A stretch of 11,976 bases of DNA from an uncultured Myxococcales bacterium (GCA_937915965.1 CALGHC010000294.1:1-11976); one strand, 5' to 3'. Counted from the first letter of the stretch, positions 1 to 7,320 are shown. Made by a program: numbers and translations. The notes: generated by a model from the sequence alone, not told the origin.

Positions 1-702
1 ACGAACGCGCCACGCCGCGTCGCGCCAGCCATCGCCCGCCACCATCCACCAGGTCACGGCTGGGACGAAGCAGATCGCCTCGTTGCGGATGCCGGCGAGG
101 ACGCCGAAGAGGACGCCCGCGATCAGCCAGGGCCGGCGTGCGTCGAGCAGCAGCACCAGCACCGCGAGCGCCAGCGTCAGCGCGAAGAGGTTCGCGTTGA
201 GGCGTTGCAACGTGATCAGCCAGGGGTTCCAGACCAGCAAGAGGCCGCTGGCGAGGCCGCTGAGGTCACGCAGAACCGGCGCCTCGCTCCGCGGCAGGAT
301 CTGCCGAATGATCAGCACGGCGAGCGGCACGCACAGGGCGAGGGCGAGGGCGTAGAGGCCGCGCAGGCCAAGCTGGCCAAAGTGGGCGAAGGCGCGCGCG
401 GCGGTCATCGCCGGGCCAATGCGCTGGTCACGGGTGATGATGCCGAAGCCGCCGCGGTCGACCAGGTCGTCGGGCAGCCGCCCTTGCAGCTGGATGTCGT
501 AGGCCGAGCTGCCGTCGTGGCGGACGAAGTCGATGGGCTGGCGGTTCATGAACATCGCCGGCGCGGTGATGTAGGTGTCCCAGTAGCCGCGCGCCGGTCC
601 GTCAAAGCGCAACAGGCACAGCGCAAAGGTCAACGCCGCCGCCGCCAGGACGAGCCAGTCCAGCCAGCGCGGGCCACGAGAGGGCAGCTTCGGCTCGCTC
701 AC
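1..702 (-). CDS. Polytopic membrane protein, GT-C glycosyltransferase-like (3' end beyond window)
   Basis: The first 234 codons are present and the frame runs off the left edge. The start is GTG at 702-700, overlapping the wecB stop as GTGA, with GGGAGG four bases upstream. A short cytoplasmic head (MSEPKLPSRGPRW) leads into a first membrane helix at about residues 14-30. A loop with acidic residues follows (YWDTY near residue 40, then D92-x-R-x-G), then hydrophobic segments around residues 115-135, 145-160, 165-185 and 190-210. This alternation, with an acidic first loop, is typical of GT-C enzymes that use polyprenyl-phosphate sugars. Two stretches line up by eye with the protein encoded at 2462-4747: D-x-R-x-G through LYAL, and NPW (159-161) through ARRPWLIAG and FGVLAGIRN. 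I infer an export-side glycosyltransferase or related membrane enzyme; substrate is unknown. It could be a non-catalytic membrane protein. The reading frame itself is secure. Confidence 0.8.
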   Translation of the reverse strand, partial: MSEPKLPSRGPRWLDWLVLAAAALTFALCLLRFDGPARGYWDTYITAPAMFMNRQPIDFVRHDGSSAYDIQLQGRLPDDLVDRGGFGIITRDQRIGPAMTAARAFAHFGQLGLRGLYALALALCVPLAVLIIRQILPRSEAPVLRDLSGLASGLLLVWNPWLITLQRLNANLFALTLALAVLVLLLDARRPWLIAGVLFGVLAGIRNEAICFVPAVTWWMVAGDGWRDAAWRVR

Positions 703-2129
703 GAAGCCTCCCGTTTCGTGCCGGCCGCACCTGCACCAGTGCCTGCCGCTGGCGCCGCCGCTACGGCCGTCGTCGCCGTCGTCGTCTCCGTCGTCGTCTC
801 CGTCGTCGTCTCCGTCGCCGTCGTCGTCGCCGCGGACGTCTCCGTCGCCGTCGTCGTCTCCGTCGCCGTCGTCGTCGCCGCGGACGTCTCCGTCGCCGTC
901 GCCGCGGACGTCTCCGTCGCCGTCGCCGTCGCTGCCGCTGTCGCTGTCGCCGCGCCGCGGTCGACCTCCATCGCCGCGCACAACCAGCCGACGATGCGCT
1001 GGGCGGCGAATCCATCGCCAAAGACGTCCGAGGGCCTCGCCATCCGCCCCCGCAGCTCGCTGTCGGCGAGGATGCGGCCGATGTGCCGAGCGACCTCGGG
1101 CGCCGTCGTGCCGACCAACAAGGCGTTGCCTGCCTGGACGGCCTCGACCCTCTCGGTCGCCTCGCGCAGCACCACAACGGGGGTGCCCAGCGCTGTCGCT
1201 TCCTCCTGCAGGCCCCCCGAGTCGGTGACCACCAGGGTGCTCGAGCGAACCAGACCCAGCGTCTCGGCGTAGCCCAGCGGCTCGACCAGATGGACCCGCG
1301 GGTGGCCGCTGAGGCGGTCGCGAAGTGGGCCACGCACAGCCGGGTTGGGGTGAACCGCGACGACCAGCTCGACATCGGGCACCTGCACCAGCACCCGCAG
1401 CAGGCCGGCGAGGATGCCGTTGTCGAGGTGCGGCAGGTTCTCGCGGCGATGCACGGTCACAAAGAGGCGCGGACCCCGCGGCGGCGGCAGACAGGCTGGG
1501 GCGACGATTCGGTCCTCGACCAGGCGCATCGCGTCGATGACGGTGTTGCCGACGACCAGGATGTCACGGGGCGCGATTCCCTCGGCGACCAGGTTGGCGC
1601 GGGCCCCGGCGGTCGGGCAGAAGTGCAGCCGCGCGCAAGCCGCGATGCAGCGGCGGTGCAGCTCTTCGGGGAAGGGCGCGGCGAGGTCGCCGGTGCGCAG
1701 GCCAGCTTCGATGTGGTCGACGGGGATGCCGGCATAGAACGCTGCGAGGGCCGCGGCGAACGCGCTGGTCGTGTCGCCCTGGACCAGCACGCGTTCGATC
1801 CGCTCGGCGGCAAAGAGCCCGCCCAGCTCGGCCACCAGCTGGCCATGGCGCACGGCGAGGTCGTCGTCGATTGGCGTGGTCAACTCGCGATCCGGGACGA
1901 GCTCGAAGAAGGCCAGGGTCTGGGAGAGCAGGTCGGCCTGCTGGCCGGTGCTCACCGTGACGACCTCGATCGGCGTCCTGGCCGCGGCGAGCCTGCGCAG
2001 CTCCATCAGAACCGGCACCAGCTTGATGACCTCGGGCCGGGTGCCAAAGACGATCGCAACGCGTCGCTTGCGCGCTCCGTCGAGCCCGCCGTGTCTGGCC
2101 CCGCTGTTGTCTTCGTTGTGGCTCGTCAT
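699..2129 (-). CDS. wecB: UDP-N-acetylglucosamine 2-epimerase (non-hydrolysing)
   Basis: The 476-residue product belongs to the family that interconverts UDP-GlcNAc and UDP-ManNAc in the cytoplasm, supplying ManNAc or ManNAcA for surface glycans. Family signatures appear in order: FGTRPEVIKL at 28-37, STGQQ, QGDTTSAFAAALAA, HIEAGLRTGDL, FPEELHRR, VGNTVIDA, VTVHRREN, VHPNP, TDSGGLQEEA, the TER of the substrate loop and FGDGFAAQRI. The usual TERPEAV reads TERVEAV here. The epimerase fold ends near residue 389, the normal family length. Residues 390-476 are an extra tail almost entirely of Thr, Ala, Glu and Ser, coded by repeats. The ATG at 2129 has GGAG six bases upstream; about 22 polar residues precede the first strand. 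It overlaps the next minus-strand gene by four bases, so the two are probably cotranscribed. It is divergent from the gene at 2462. Family assignment is firm; the sugar pathway served is inferred. Confidence 0.95.
   Translation of the reverse strand: MTSHNEDNSGARHGGLDGARKRRVAIVFGTRPEVIKLVPVLMELRRLAAARTPIEVVTVSTGQQADLLSQTLAFFELVPDRELTTPIDDDLAVRHGQLVAELGGLFAAERIERVLVQGDTTSAFAAALAAFYAGIPVDHIEAGLRTGDLAAPFPEELHRRCIAACARLHFCPTAGARANLVAEGIAPRDILVVGNTVIDAMRLVEDRIVAPACLPPPRGPRLFVTVHRRENLPHLDNGILAGLLRVLVQVPDVELVVAVHPNPAVRGPLRDRLSGHPRVHLVEPLGYAETLGLVRSSTLVVTDSGGLQEEATALGTPVVVLREATERVEAVQAGNALLVGTTAPEVARHIGRILADSELRGRMARPSDVFGDGFAAQRIVGWLCAAMEVDRGAATATAAATATATETSAATATETSAATTTATETTTATETSAATTTATETTTETTTETTTATTAVAAAPAAGTGAGAAGTKREAS
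707..712 (-). promoter_or_regulatory. Ribosome binding site inside the 3' end of wecB
   Basis: On the minus strand GGGAGG lies four bases before the GTG at 702 and inside the last codons of wecB. Together with the GTGA stop/start overlap, it supports the GTG start and translational coupling of the two genes. Confidence 0.55.
772..954 (-). repeat. In-frame low-complexity repeat coding the Thr/Ala/Glu tail of the epimerase
   Basis: The 3' end of wecB is built from triplet, 12-bp and 48-bp units. The clearest is a 48-bp tandem pair at 811-858 and 859-906, differing at 3 of 48 positions. It codes the 16-residue unit ATETSAATTTATETTT. A shorter 12-bp unit repeats next to it toward 780. All periods are multiples of three, so copy-number change would alter tail length without breaking the frame or the coupled start at 702. 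Confidence 0.85.
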
Positions 2130-2199
2130 CCCGCGCTCCGCGTCGTCCTCGTATCACCATCCGCGTGTCGTTGTCGCGCCGGTCGCGCTATCGATCGGG

Positions 2200-2316
2200 C
2201 AGAACGGCCAGATCGGCCAGATCGGCCAGATCGGCCAGATCGGCCAGATCGGCCGGATCGGCCAGATCGGCCAAGACGGGCAAGACGGGCAAAACGGCCA
2301 GGTCGGGCAGAACCGT
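2200..2316. repeat. 9-bp tandem array in the divergent intergenic region
   Basis: About 13 head-to-tail units of 9 bp have the consensus CAGATCGGC. The central copies (2209-2253) are perfect. The flanking copies drift to CGGATCGGC, CAAGACGGG and CAAAACGGC toward 2316. The array lies between the divergent starts of wecB (2129) and the membrane protein gene (2462), so it should be in or near both 5' leaders. No stem with a T-tract is formed. Function is unknown. It may be replication-slippage DNA or a multi-copy binding site. Confidence 0.9.
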
Positions 2317-2351
2317 CCGGTCGCTGGTCGGCGTGGTTGCCTGATCCGCCG

Positions 2352-2385
2352 TTTCGGGTAACATGTTTCTTCACAATTTGCATGG
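2352..2385. promoter_or_regulatory. AT-rich island, candidate promoter region between divergent genes
   Basis: This short stretch (GTAACATGTTTCTTCACAAT and onward) is markedly AT-rich against its surroundings. It sits about 80 bp before the ATG at 2462. It contains the palindrome ACATGT and -10-like hexamers such as CACAAT, but no convincing -35/-10 pair at 17-bp spacing. I call it only because of its composition and position. Apart from this and the 9-bp array, I see nothing definite in the 2130-2461 gap. Confidence 0.3.
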
Positions 2386-2461
2386 TGCGTTCACCGGTGC
2401 GCGCAGCGCGCAGCCCTCTCCCTCTTGAATCGTGCCCCTGCGCGACGCCGGATCGGTGGCC

Positions 2462-4747
2462 ATGTTTCTGCTCTATCTGCTCCTCGCCCTGGTCGTCCTG
2501 ATCGTTCCCGGCGCGCTCTTCGCCGGCTGGCTGGCGCCTGCGCTGGCGACGATCGACCCGGCTCGACCCGACGGCAGCGCTTCGCCGCGCGCCGGGCTGG
2601 TCGCGGTACTGCTGACGCTGGGTTGGGGCATCGGCGCCGTCAGTACGGTCGCATTCTACGCCTATCTCTTCGGCGGCTGGCACGTCTCGCGCACGACCAT
2701 GGCGCTGACCGCCCTGGCCCATGTGGCGTTGGTCGTCGGCGTGCGTTGGCGGTCTGTTCCCGCTGGCGGCCGCTTGCGCGCGCTCTTGCCGATCGATCTG
2801 GTCGCGGCGGCGTGGCGGCGCCATTGGCTGGTGCTGGTCATCTCGGCCCTGGTCGGTCTGGTCTACTTTCTGCGCCACGACGGCTCGCTGGCGACCTTCT
2901 CGTGCATCTACGGAACGACCGGCATCGCGACGAGCCCGATTGCCGGCGGCGAGACCCTGCTGCACGTCAACGTCGACGACGCCCGTCTCGGCAACACCGC
3001 TGTGCTGTCCGGGCTGGTCGCCCTGTTCCTGCCCTATTCGGGCGACCGCGTGCTCTATGGTCTGTGCGGGATCCTGCTGGCCCTGGGAGGTTGGTTGCTC
3101 GGTTGGCAGACCGGCCGCCGCGCCGGTTGGGGCTGGCTGGGCCTGATCGCGCTCGCGCTCAATCCCTACCTGCTCAGCGTGCCGCTCATCGACGAGAACG
3201 TGCTCTCGTTGTCGTTCTCGGCCGTGGCTCTGCCGCTGCTGCTGCTGGCGCGGCCGCCGTGGTTGGTTACAGGCCTGTGCTTCGGCCTGGTCCTGTGCAT
3301 GCGTCACGTGCTGGTGCTTTCGGTCCCCGCTCTGCTGTGGCTTGCCTGGACCGCCGGCAGCGCGAATCAAGGCGCCAGCGCCGCCGGGGGGCGCCGTGGT
3401 GCGTGGCTCGGCCGGCTCGCGCCGGTCGGCTGGCTGTGCCTCGGGTTGCTGCTGGCCACCTTCGTCGAGCACCTCCACCACCTGCTGTCGCTCGGCTCGT
3501 TGCTGCGCTTCGAGAGCAACCCGCAGTTCCCCAAGCTGCCCTATTCATTCCTTGGGCTGTCGTTCCACTGGGAGGGAATGCTCGGTTGGCCGTTCTACGA
3601 CACCGTGGTTCGTACGCCCCACAACCCCCTGCCGATGATCGTGACCTGGCCGCTCGCGGTAGCGGTCCACCTCGGCGCCGTCGGATTCGCCCTCGCTCTC
3701 GCTGGCACGGTCGCCGTCTTTACCTGGTCGCGCCGCGTCGCTGTCTTCTGGCTGCTCTACGTCGCCCCCGTGGCGTTCATGCTGGCTGTGCAGGAGTCGT
3801 GGGACCACGCCAACAAGATGGGCGTCGTGCTGATCCTCTTCGCCGCCGTCGCCGTGTGGCTGGTCGCCGGCGCCCGCTACGTCGTCGCGCGCCCGGCCAA
3901 CGGTGTCACCGTCGTCGCCGCCTTGACGGCGCTGTGTCTACTTGGTGGCCACTACGCCCGGGCGTGGCATGTTCCTGCGGACCCGCGCTACCTCGCCCAC
4001 TATCCCGACGAGCGGCCCGAGGTGCCGAGCTTCATCGCTCATGCCCTCGCCGAGACGACTGCGGTCGGACTGGCCCCCGACTATCGCCGCATCGATCGCT
4101 ACAGTCGCTTCCTTGGCCGACTCGGCGACGGCGGTCTGTCCCTGGCGCAGCTTGGCGGCCGTTTTGGGCCGCAGCAGAACCCATGGGCGTGGCGCGTGAA
4201 CGACGAGACCGCCTCGGCCGCGCCGTACGCCCGCCCACCGGTCACTGTCGCGCTGGACCTTGGCCGACCGGTCTGGGACCGTAGCGACCTGCTGCAAGTC
4301 ACAGACGGCCCGCCTCACGTCGATCTGACCAGCGGCGACGGGCTGTACATCATCTCCGACCTGGCGCTCGGTTGGGATCGTGCGCCGTTGACGATCTATG
4401 CGATCCACGGTCAGGGTGCGACGGTCCTGCACGCCTTTTTCGGGCCCTACGCCTCGCTGAGGGCCCGCGATCTGGATCCCGACAAGCGGCTGCCGATGCG
4501 CGCCTGCGAGATGCTGGATTGCACCGCCGGTCGGCCTTCGTCGCCCGAGGCGTCCCTGTGCAGTGTGCCGCGCCATGAGATCTCGGCACCGCCTGCCGGC
4601 GAGGCGCTGCGCATCCGGATGCCGGCCGGTCCGGTCAGCGTCGTCTTCACCGTCAAGCTCGTCGGCGACCGGGCGCGCGTCTGGCTCGGTCGCGTGGGCC
4701 CCGATCGCGTCGACCTCAGTGACTCCGTGGTGCATTGGCACAACTGA
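2462..4747 (+). CDS. Large polytopic membrane protein with soluble C-terminal domain, GT-C-like
   Basis: The product is 761 residues from the ATG at 2462. In-frame GTGs at 2432 and 2456 are alternatives, but the ATG opens directly on a membrane helix (MFLLYLLLALVVLIVPG). None of the three has a strong ribosome site. About 13-14 hydrophobic segments fill residues 1-510. A long non-membrane loop at about 145-180 carries the acidic segment VNVDDARLG (D173 in the D-x-R-x-G motif). The NPYLL and IDEN motifs follow near 234-246. Residues from about 515 on are a soluble, probably extracytoplasmic domain without a signature I recognise. The layout fits a GT-C glycosyltransferase or membrane-bound glycan enzyme, but no family-defining catalytic motif is certain. 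The middle resembles the protein at 1-702, suggesting paralogy. It is first in a plus-strand run with the GT39-like and carbamoyltransferase genes, so a surface-glycan role is inferred from context. Confidence 0.85.
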   Translation: MFLLYLLLALVVLIVPGALFAGWLAPALATIDPARPDGSASPRAGLVAVLLTLGWGIGAVSTVAFYAYLFGGWHVSRTTMALTALAHVALVVGVRWRSVPAGGRLRALLPIDLVAAAWRRHWLVLVISALVGLVYFLRHDGSLATFSCIYGTTGIATSPIAGGETLLHVNVDDARLGNTAVLSGLVALFLPYSGDRVLYGLCGILLALGGWLLGWQTGRRAGWGWLGLIALALNPYLLSVPLIDENVLSLSFSAVALPLLLLARPPWLVTGLCFGLVLCMRHVLVLSVPALLWLAWTAGSANQGASAAGGRRGAWLGRLAPVGWLCLGLLLATFVEHLHHLLSLGSLLRFESNPQFPKLPYSFLGLSFHWEGMLGWPFYDTVVRTPHNPLPMIVTWPLAVAVHLGAVGFALALAGTVAVFTWSRRVAVFWLLYVAPVAFMLAVQESWDHANKMGVVLILFAAVAVWLVAGARYVVARPANGVTVVAALTALCLLGGHYARAWHVPADPRYLAHYPDERPEVPSFIAHALAETTAVGLAPDYRRIDRYSRFLGRLGDGGLSLAQLGGRFGPQQNPWAWRVNDETASAAPYARPPVTVALDLGRPVWDRSDLLQVTDGPPHVDLTSGDGLYIISDLALGWDRAPLTIYAIHGQGATVLHAFFGPYASLRARDLDPDKRLPMRACEMLDCTAGRPSSPEASLCSVPRHEISAPPAGEALRIRMPAGPVSVVFTVKLVGDRARVWLGRVGPDRVDLSDSVVHWHN

Positions 4748-4783
4748 CCGGCCCTGCCGGCCCTGCCGGCTCTGCCGGCCCGA
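4748..4783. repeat. 9-bp tandem repeat starting at the stop codon
   Basis: Four 9-bp units (consensus CCGGCCCTG; the third is CCGGCTCTG and the fourth CCGGCCCGA) begin on the base after the TGA at 4745-4747. Overlapping GCCGGC palindromes could fold into small stems, but no T-tract follows, so it is not an evident intrinsic terminator. Confidence 0.8.
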
Positions 4784-4788
4784 TCGCA

Positions 4789-4824
4789 CCCGGCGTCAAA
4801 GTCGGTCCCGGCGTCATAGCCGCC
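4789..4824. repeat. 18-bp imperfect direct repeat in the gap before the GT39-like gene
   Basis: Two adjacent 18-bp copies share CCCGGCGTCA (4789-4798 and 4807-4816) and match at 14 of 18 positions. The pair lies just downstream of the 9-bp repeat and 36 bp before the ATG at 4860. It is probably an older, decayed duplication. Confidence 0.5.
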
Positions 4825-4859
4825 AACCGTCCCTCGAACCGCGACATGCCGTGAGACCC

Positions 4860-6848
4860 ATGGAACCTCTGTCACCCTCACCACGTCTCCGCAGCCCCAT
4901 GTGCGTGGTTGGACGACGTGCGCCTCGCTGTGTCGCGGTCGGCGCCGGCGTAGTGGCCCTGCTGACGCTGCTTGCCGCGGCTGCACCGGCGCTGGCGGCG
5001 ACGGGCGCCGCGGGGACGCCGGACCAGCCCGCAGGTTCGCTCTCGACCCAAGCAGATCGGACCGGTGTCGCCGCCGCCGATGTTCGCGGCCGCGCGCGGC
5101 CCGTCGCTCCACTCCTTGGGGGCGTTCGTGGCCTCGACGGCGGCGCCTGGGCACGCCTTGCGACCGTTCCTCTGGCCCTGTGGCTGCTCGTGCTCTTCGT
5201 TTGGGCCGTCGTGCGGGTGTTGCGCGGCGCGCCGCCGGGTCGACCGCGCTGGCAGCCCCGTCGTCCTCGCTTGTGGCGACCTGATGCGTTGATGATCGCG
5301 ATCCTGTCGGTCGCGCTGTTGATCCGGCTGTGGATTGCCGCCGTCAGTCCGGTCACGGGTGACGAGGCGACCAACATCGAAGCGGGCTTCTGGACCAACT
5401 GGTTCCTCGCGCCGGAGAGCCGATCGTCGCCACCGCTCTTCCGCATGCTGATCCACCTGACGTCGACCTCGCCCGAGCGGCTCTGGCTCATGCGCCTGCC
5501 GGCCTTGGTCTTCGGTGTGCTGGGCGTCGGCCTCGTCGCCCGCCTCGGTCGAGAGCTGGGCGGTCATCGCGGCGCGCTCCTCGGCGCGGCGGTGACCGCA
5601 TTCCACCAGATGCATGTCTTCTACTCGGTCGAGCAGAAGAGCTACACGTTGTGGCTGTGCTCGCTGGTCCTGGGCCACCTCGCGCTACGTCATGCGCTTG
5701 CGGGCGATCGTCGCGGCTGGGCGTGGTACGGCCTGTGGGCGCTGCTCGCGAGCCTGACCCACTACCTCACCGTACTCTACCTCGTGGGCCAGCTCGTCGG
5801 CGTTGCCCGGCACCGCCGAGCTGACCTCGCCGCCCTCTGTCAGGCGCTCCTCCCCGCCGCGCTCGCCCTCGCCCCGCACGCGGTGCCGGTGCTGATGATC
5901 GATCTCGACATCATCGACGGCGACGGTCTTGGCAGCGGCCTGGGTTGGTGGGCCATCGCCGGGTTCCATGGCCTGATCTACGGCGGTGGGCTGGTCGCGC
6001 TGCTTTTTGTGGCCGCGACGCGTACCGGCCCGGCGCCCGTCGTCGCGGGTGGCGCCGCCGCCGCTGCTGTCATTGGCGGGCTGGCCACCGCCTCGTCTGA
6101 TCGGTCGGCTGCCCCGCGTCCCAGCGATCCCATCCTCGCCTCGATGTGTGTGGCCGGCACCGTTGGGGCGCTCCTGTTGGGCGCCTTTTCGTCGGTCCAG
6201 GCGCACATGTTCTTCCCCTTGCTACCGCTGACGGCCTGCTGGGCGATAGGCCGCTTGCCGCTGGATGCCCCCTTTGGGCATCGCACAACCCGTTGGGCGC
6301 TCGGCGCCGCCGCGGTCGTCATGGCGCTGGTCTTCTCGGTCGCGAACGCCCTGGTCCTCGGCCCGGTGAAGCCGGCGCTCGGCCACGAGTGCGCCGCGCT
6401 CATTGACGCCTGGCAGGCCCTCGATGTCACGCCCGCTGCCCACGTCGTCACCCACACCGGCTACCACAACCTGATCTTTGGCGTCACTGGTCACCGCGAC
6501 CTTGCCCACAGGAGTTGCTCGTCAAGGACATCGGCCCACATCGCGCATCACGACGGTATCTGGTTCCTGTCGCTGCGGCGCGGTGCCGGTCCCGAGCAGC
6601 TCGACGTCCTCCTCGCCCGTCTTGGCAGCTTTGACTTCCTTCACTTCGAGGAGCAGCACTACGATTCGATGGTCACCTTCGGCGAAGAGCGGCTGGTGCG
6701 GCGCTGGCTCGTCGATCATTGTCGCTCGCTGGTCTCCGTCCCCGGCTCCTTGGCGACGGGGTATCGCCTGTCCGGCGCCGCCCACCGCTGCGGCGGTCCG
6801 GGCCGCGGCCCCGTGGACAATCTGTGCGAGCGGCTCCCGGATTGGTGA
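4860..6848 (+). CDS. Glycosyltransferase family 39-like membrane protein (GT-C)
   Basis: The 662-residue product fits the GT39 / ArnT-PMT class, which transfers a sugar from a polyprenyl-phosphate donor on the outer face of the membrane. The core starts near residue 140. A membrane helix is followed by a loop with VTGDEATNIE (D168-E169, in the position of the usual catalytic acidic pair). Next come WLMRLPALVFGVLGVGLVARL, HQMHVFYSVEQKSYTLW and LASLTHYLTVLYLVGQLVG, close to the family pattern of an acceptor-loop segment ending in Y-S-x-E-x-x-x-Y. Further helices and a soluble tail of about 150 residues follow. Before the core are a signal-like segment (about 24-47, ending APALAA), an Ala/Gly-rich linker and an extra helix (about 100-118). 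The ATG at 4860 is preceded by GTGAGA; ATG 4899 (residue 14) is a possible alternative start just before the signal-like part. The gene follows the previous one by 112 bp. Donor and acceptor cannot be read from sequence. Confidence 0.87.
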   Translation: MEPLSPSPRLRSPMCVVGRRAPRCVAVGAGVVALLTLLAAAAPALAATGAAGTPDQPAGSLSTQADRTGVAAADVRGRARPVAPLLGGVRGLDGGAWARLATVPLALWLLVLFVWAVVRVLRGAPPGRPRWQPRRPRLWRPDALMIAILSVALLIRLWIAAVSPVTGDEATNIEAGFWTNWFLAPESRSSPPLFRMLIHLTSTSPERLWLMRLPALVFGVLGVGLVARLGRELGGHRGALLGAAVTAFHQMHVFYSVEQKSYTLWLCSLVLGHLALRHALAGDRRGWAWYGLWALLASLTHYLTVLYLVGQLVGVARHRRADLAALCQALLPAALALAPHAVPVLMIDLDIIDGDGLGSGLGWWAIAGFHGLIYGGGLVALLFVAATRTGPAPVVAGGAAAAAVIGGLATASSDRSAAPRPSDPILASMCVAGTVGALLLGAFSSVQAHMFFPLLPLTACWAIGRLPLDAPFGHRTTRWALGAAAVVMALVFSVANALVLGPVKPALGHECAALIDAWQALDVTPAAHVVTHTGYHNLIFGVTGHRDLAHRSCSSRTSAHIAHHDGIWFLSLRRGAGPEQLDVLLARLGSFDFLHFEEQHYDSMVTFGEERLVRRWLVDHCRSLVSVPGSLATGYRLSGAAHRCGGPGRGPVDNLCERLPDW

Positions 6849-6969
6849 AGCGGACGTCGAGCGCGGCCGGCTTGGCCGCCGCCGCCACTCGCGGCCCCTG
6901 CATCGGCAACCGCGCCGACAGGCGCCCAATCCGTTTGCCCTCACCCCACGCCTCCCCTAGACTCGCACC

Positions 6970-7320
6970 GTGACCGGCTCGTTCCCCCTCGACCTCGTTG
7001 TCTTCTGCTTTGCCACCGTCGCTCCCGGGCTGGCGGTGGCGTGGCTGGCGCTCGGTCGTCGGGACGCGCTGACGCTCGGAACCTTCGGCGTAGCGATCGG
7101 CGTCTTCCTGATGCCGGTCCTCGACTTCGCCGTGGCGATGGCTTTCGACACGCACATCGGCCCGGCGGTGGTCGTCGGCGTCGCGACTACAGTGCTCGCG
7201 GTCGTGGCCGCAATCCAGGGATGGCGATGGTCAAGCGCACGCGCAGCACGGCAGCAGACCCGCAACGAGACGATCGGCGCGGCACAGAGCCCTCAGGTGG
7301 ACCTCCACGCTGGCTCCTGA
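6970..7320 (+). CDS. Small membrane protein, three to four helices
   Basis: The 116-residue product begins at GTG 6970, without a clear ribosome site. Hydrophobic segments lie at about residues 6-28, 36-58 and 64-84. They are followed by a charged, Gln/Arg-rich tail of about 30 residues that overlaps the next gene. Codons up to residue 86 have strong GC bias at the third position; the bias weakens in the overlap. I do not recognise a named family. The order of segments, with VAPGLAVAWLAL in the first helix and a closing GWRW, resembles the N-terminal helices of the protein at 2462-4747 (IVPGALFAGWLAPAL and VGVRW). It may be a stand-alone copy of that module or the remnant of a longer gene. 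Placement between the GT39-like gene and the carbamoyltransferase suggests a role in the same glycan process; this is inference only. Confidence 0.6.
   Translation: MTGSFPLDLVVFCFATVAPGLAVAWLALGRRDALTLGTFGVAIGVFLMPVLDFAVAMAFDTHIGPAVVVGVATTVLAVVAAIQGWRWSSARAARQQTRNETIGAAQSPQVDLHAGS
7217..7220 (+). promoter_or_regulatory. Ribosome binding site that favours ATG 7227
   Basis: AGGG at 7217-7220 is six bases before the ATG at 7227. The in-frame ATG at 7221 is directly adjacent to AGGG and so too close. The site is inside the preceding small gene, so translation of the two frames should interact. Confidence 0.45.

Noticed and set aside
205..1272. Long plus-strand open frame opposite wecB
   Set aside because: Its protein is Ala/Val/Arg/Gln-rich without family motifs. 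It is the mirror of the epimerase frame, kept open by high GC and by the repeat tail.
2200..2316. 9-bp repeats as replication iterons
   Set aside because: The unit is shorter than typical iterons, and no rep gene or DnaA-box cluster is nearby.
2432..2461. Upstream GTG start for the large membrane protein
   Set aside because: It lacks a ribosome site and adds ten non-conserved-looking residues before the hydrophobic N-terminus; it is kept only as an alternative.
1083..2501. Long plus-strand open frame covering wecB and the 9-bp array
   Set aside because: It has no recognisable domain, and the opposite strand carries every WecB signature. The repeated DRP pattern comes only from the 9-bp array.
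2126..3481. 451-codon minus-strand frame opposite the large membrane protein
   Set aside because: The translation is Gln/Arg/Asp-rich, as expected of the antisense of a hydrophobic GC-rich gene. The plus frame has clear membrane segments.
7041..7226. Start of the carbamoyltransferase frame upstream of 7221
   Set aside because: This part is antiphase to the membrane helices of the small gene and translates to an Arg/Gly-rich string with no family similarity.
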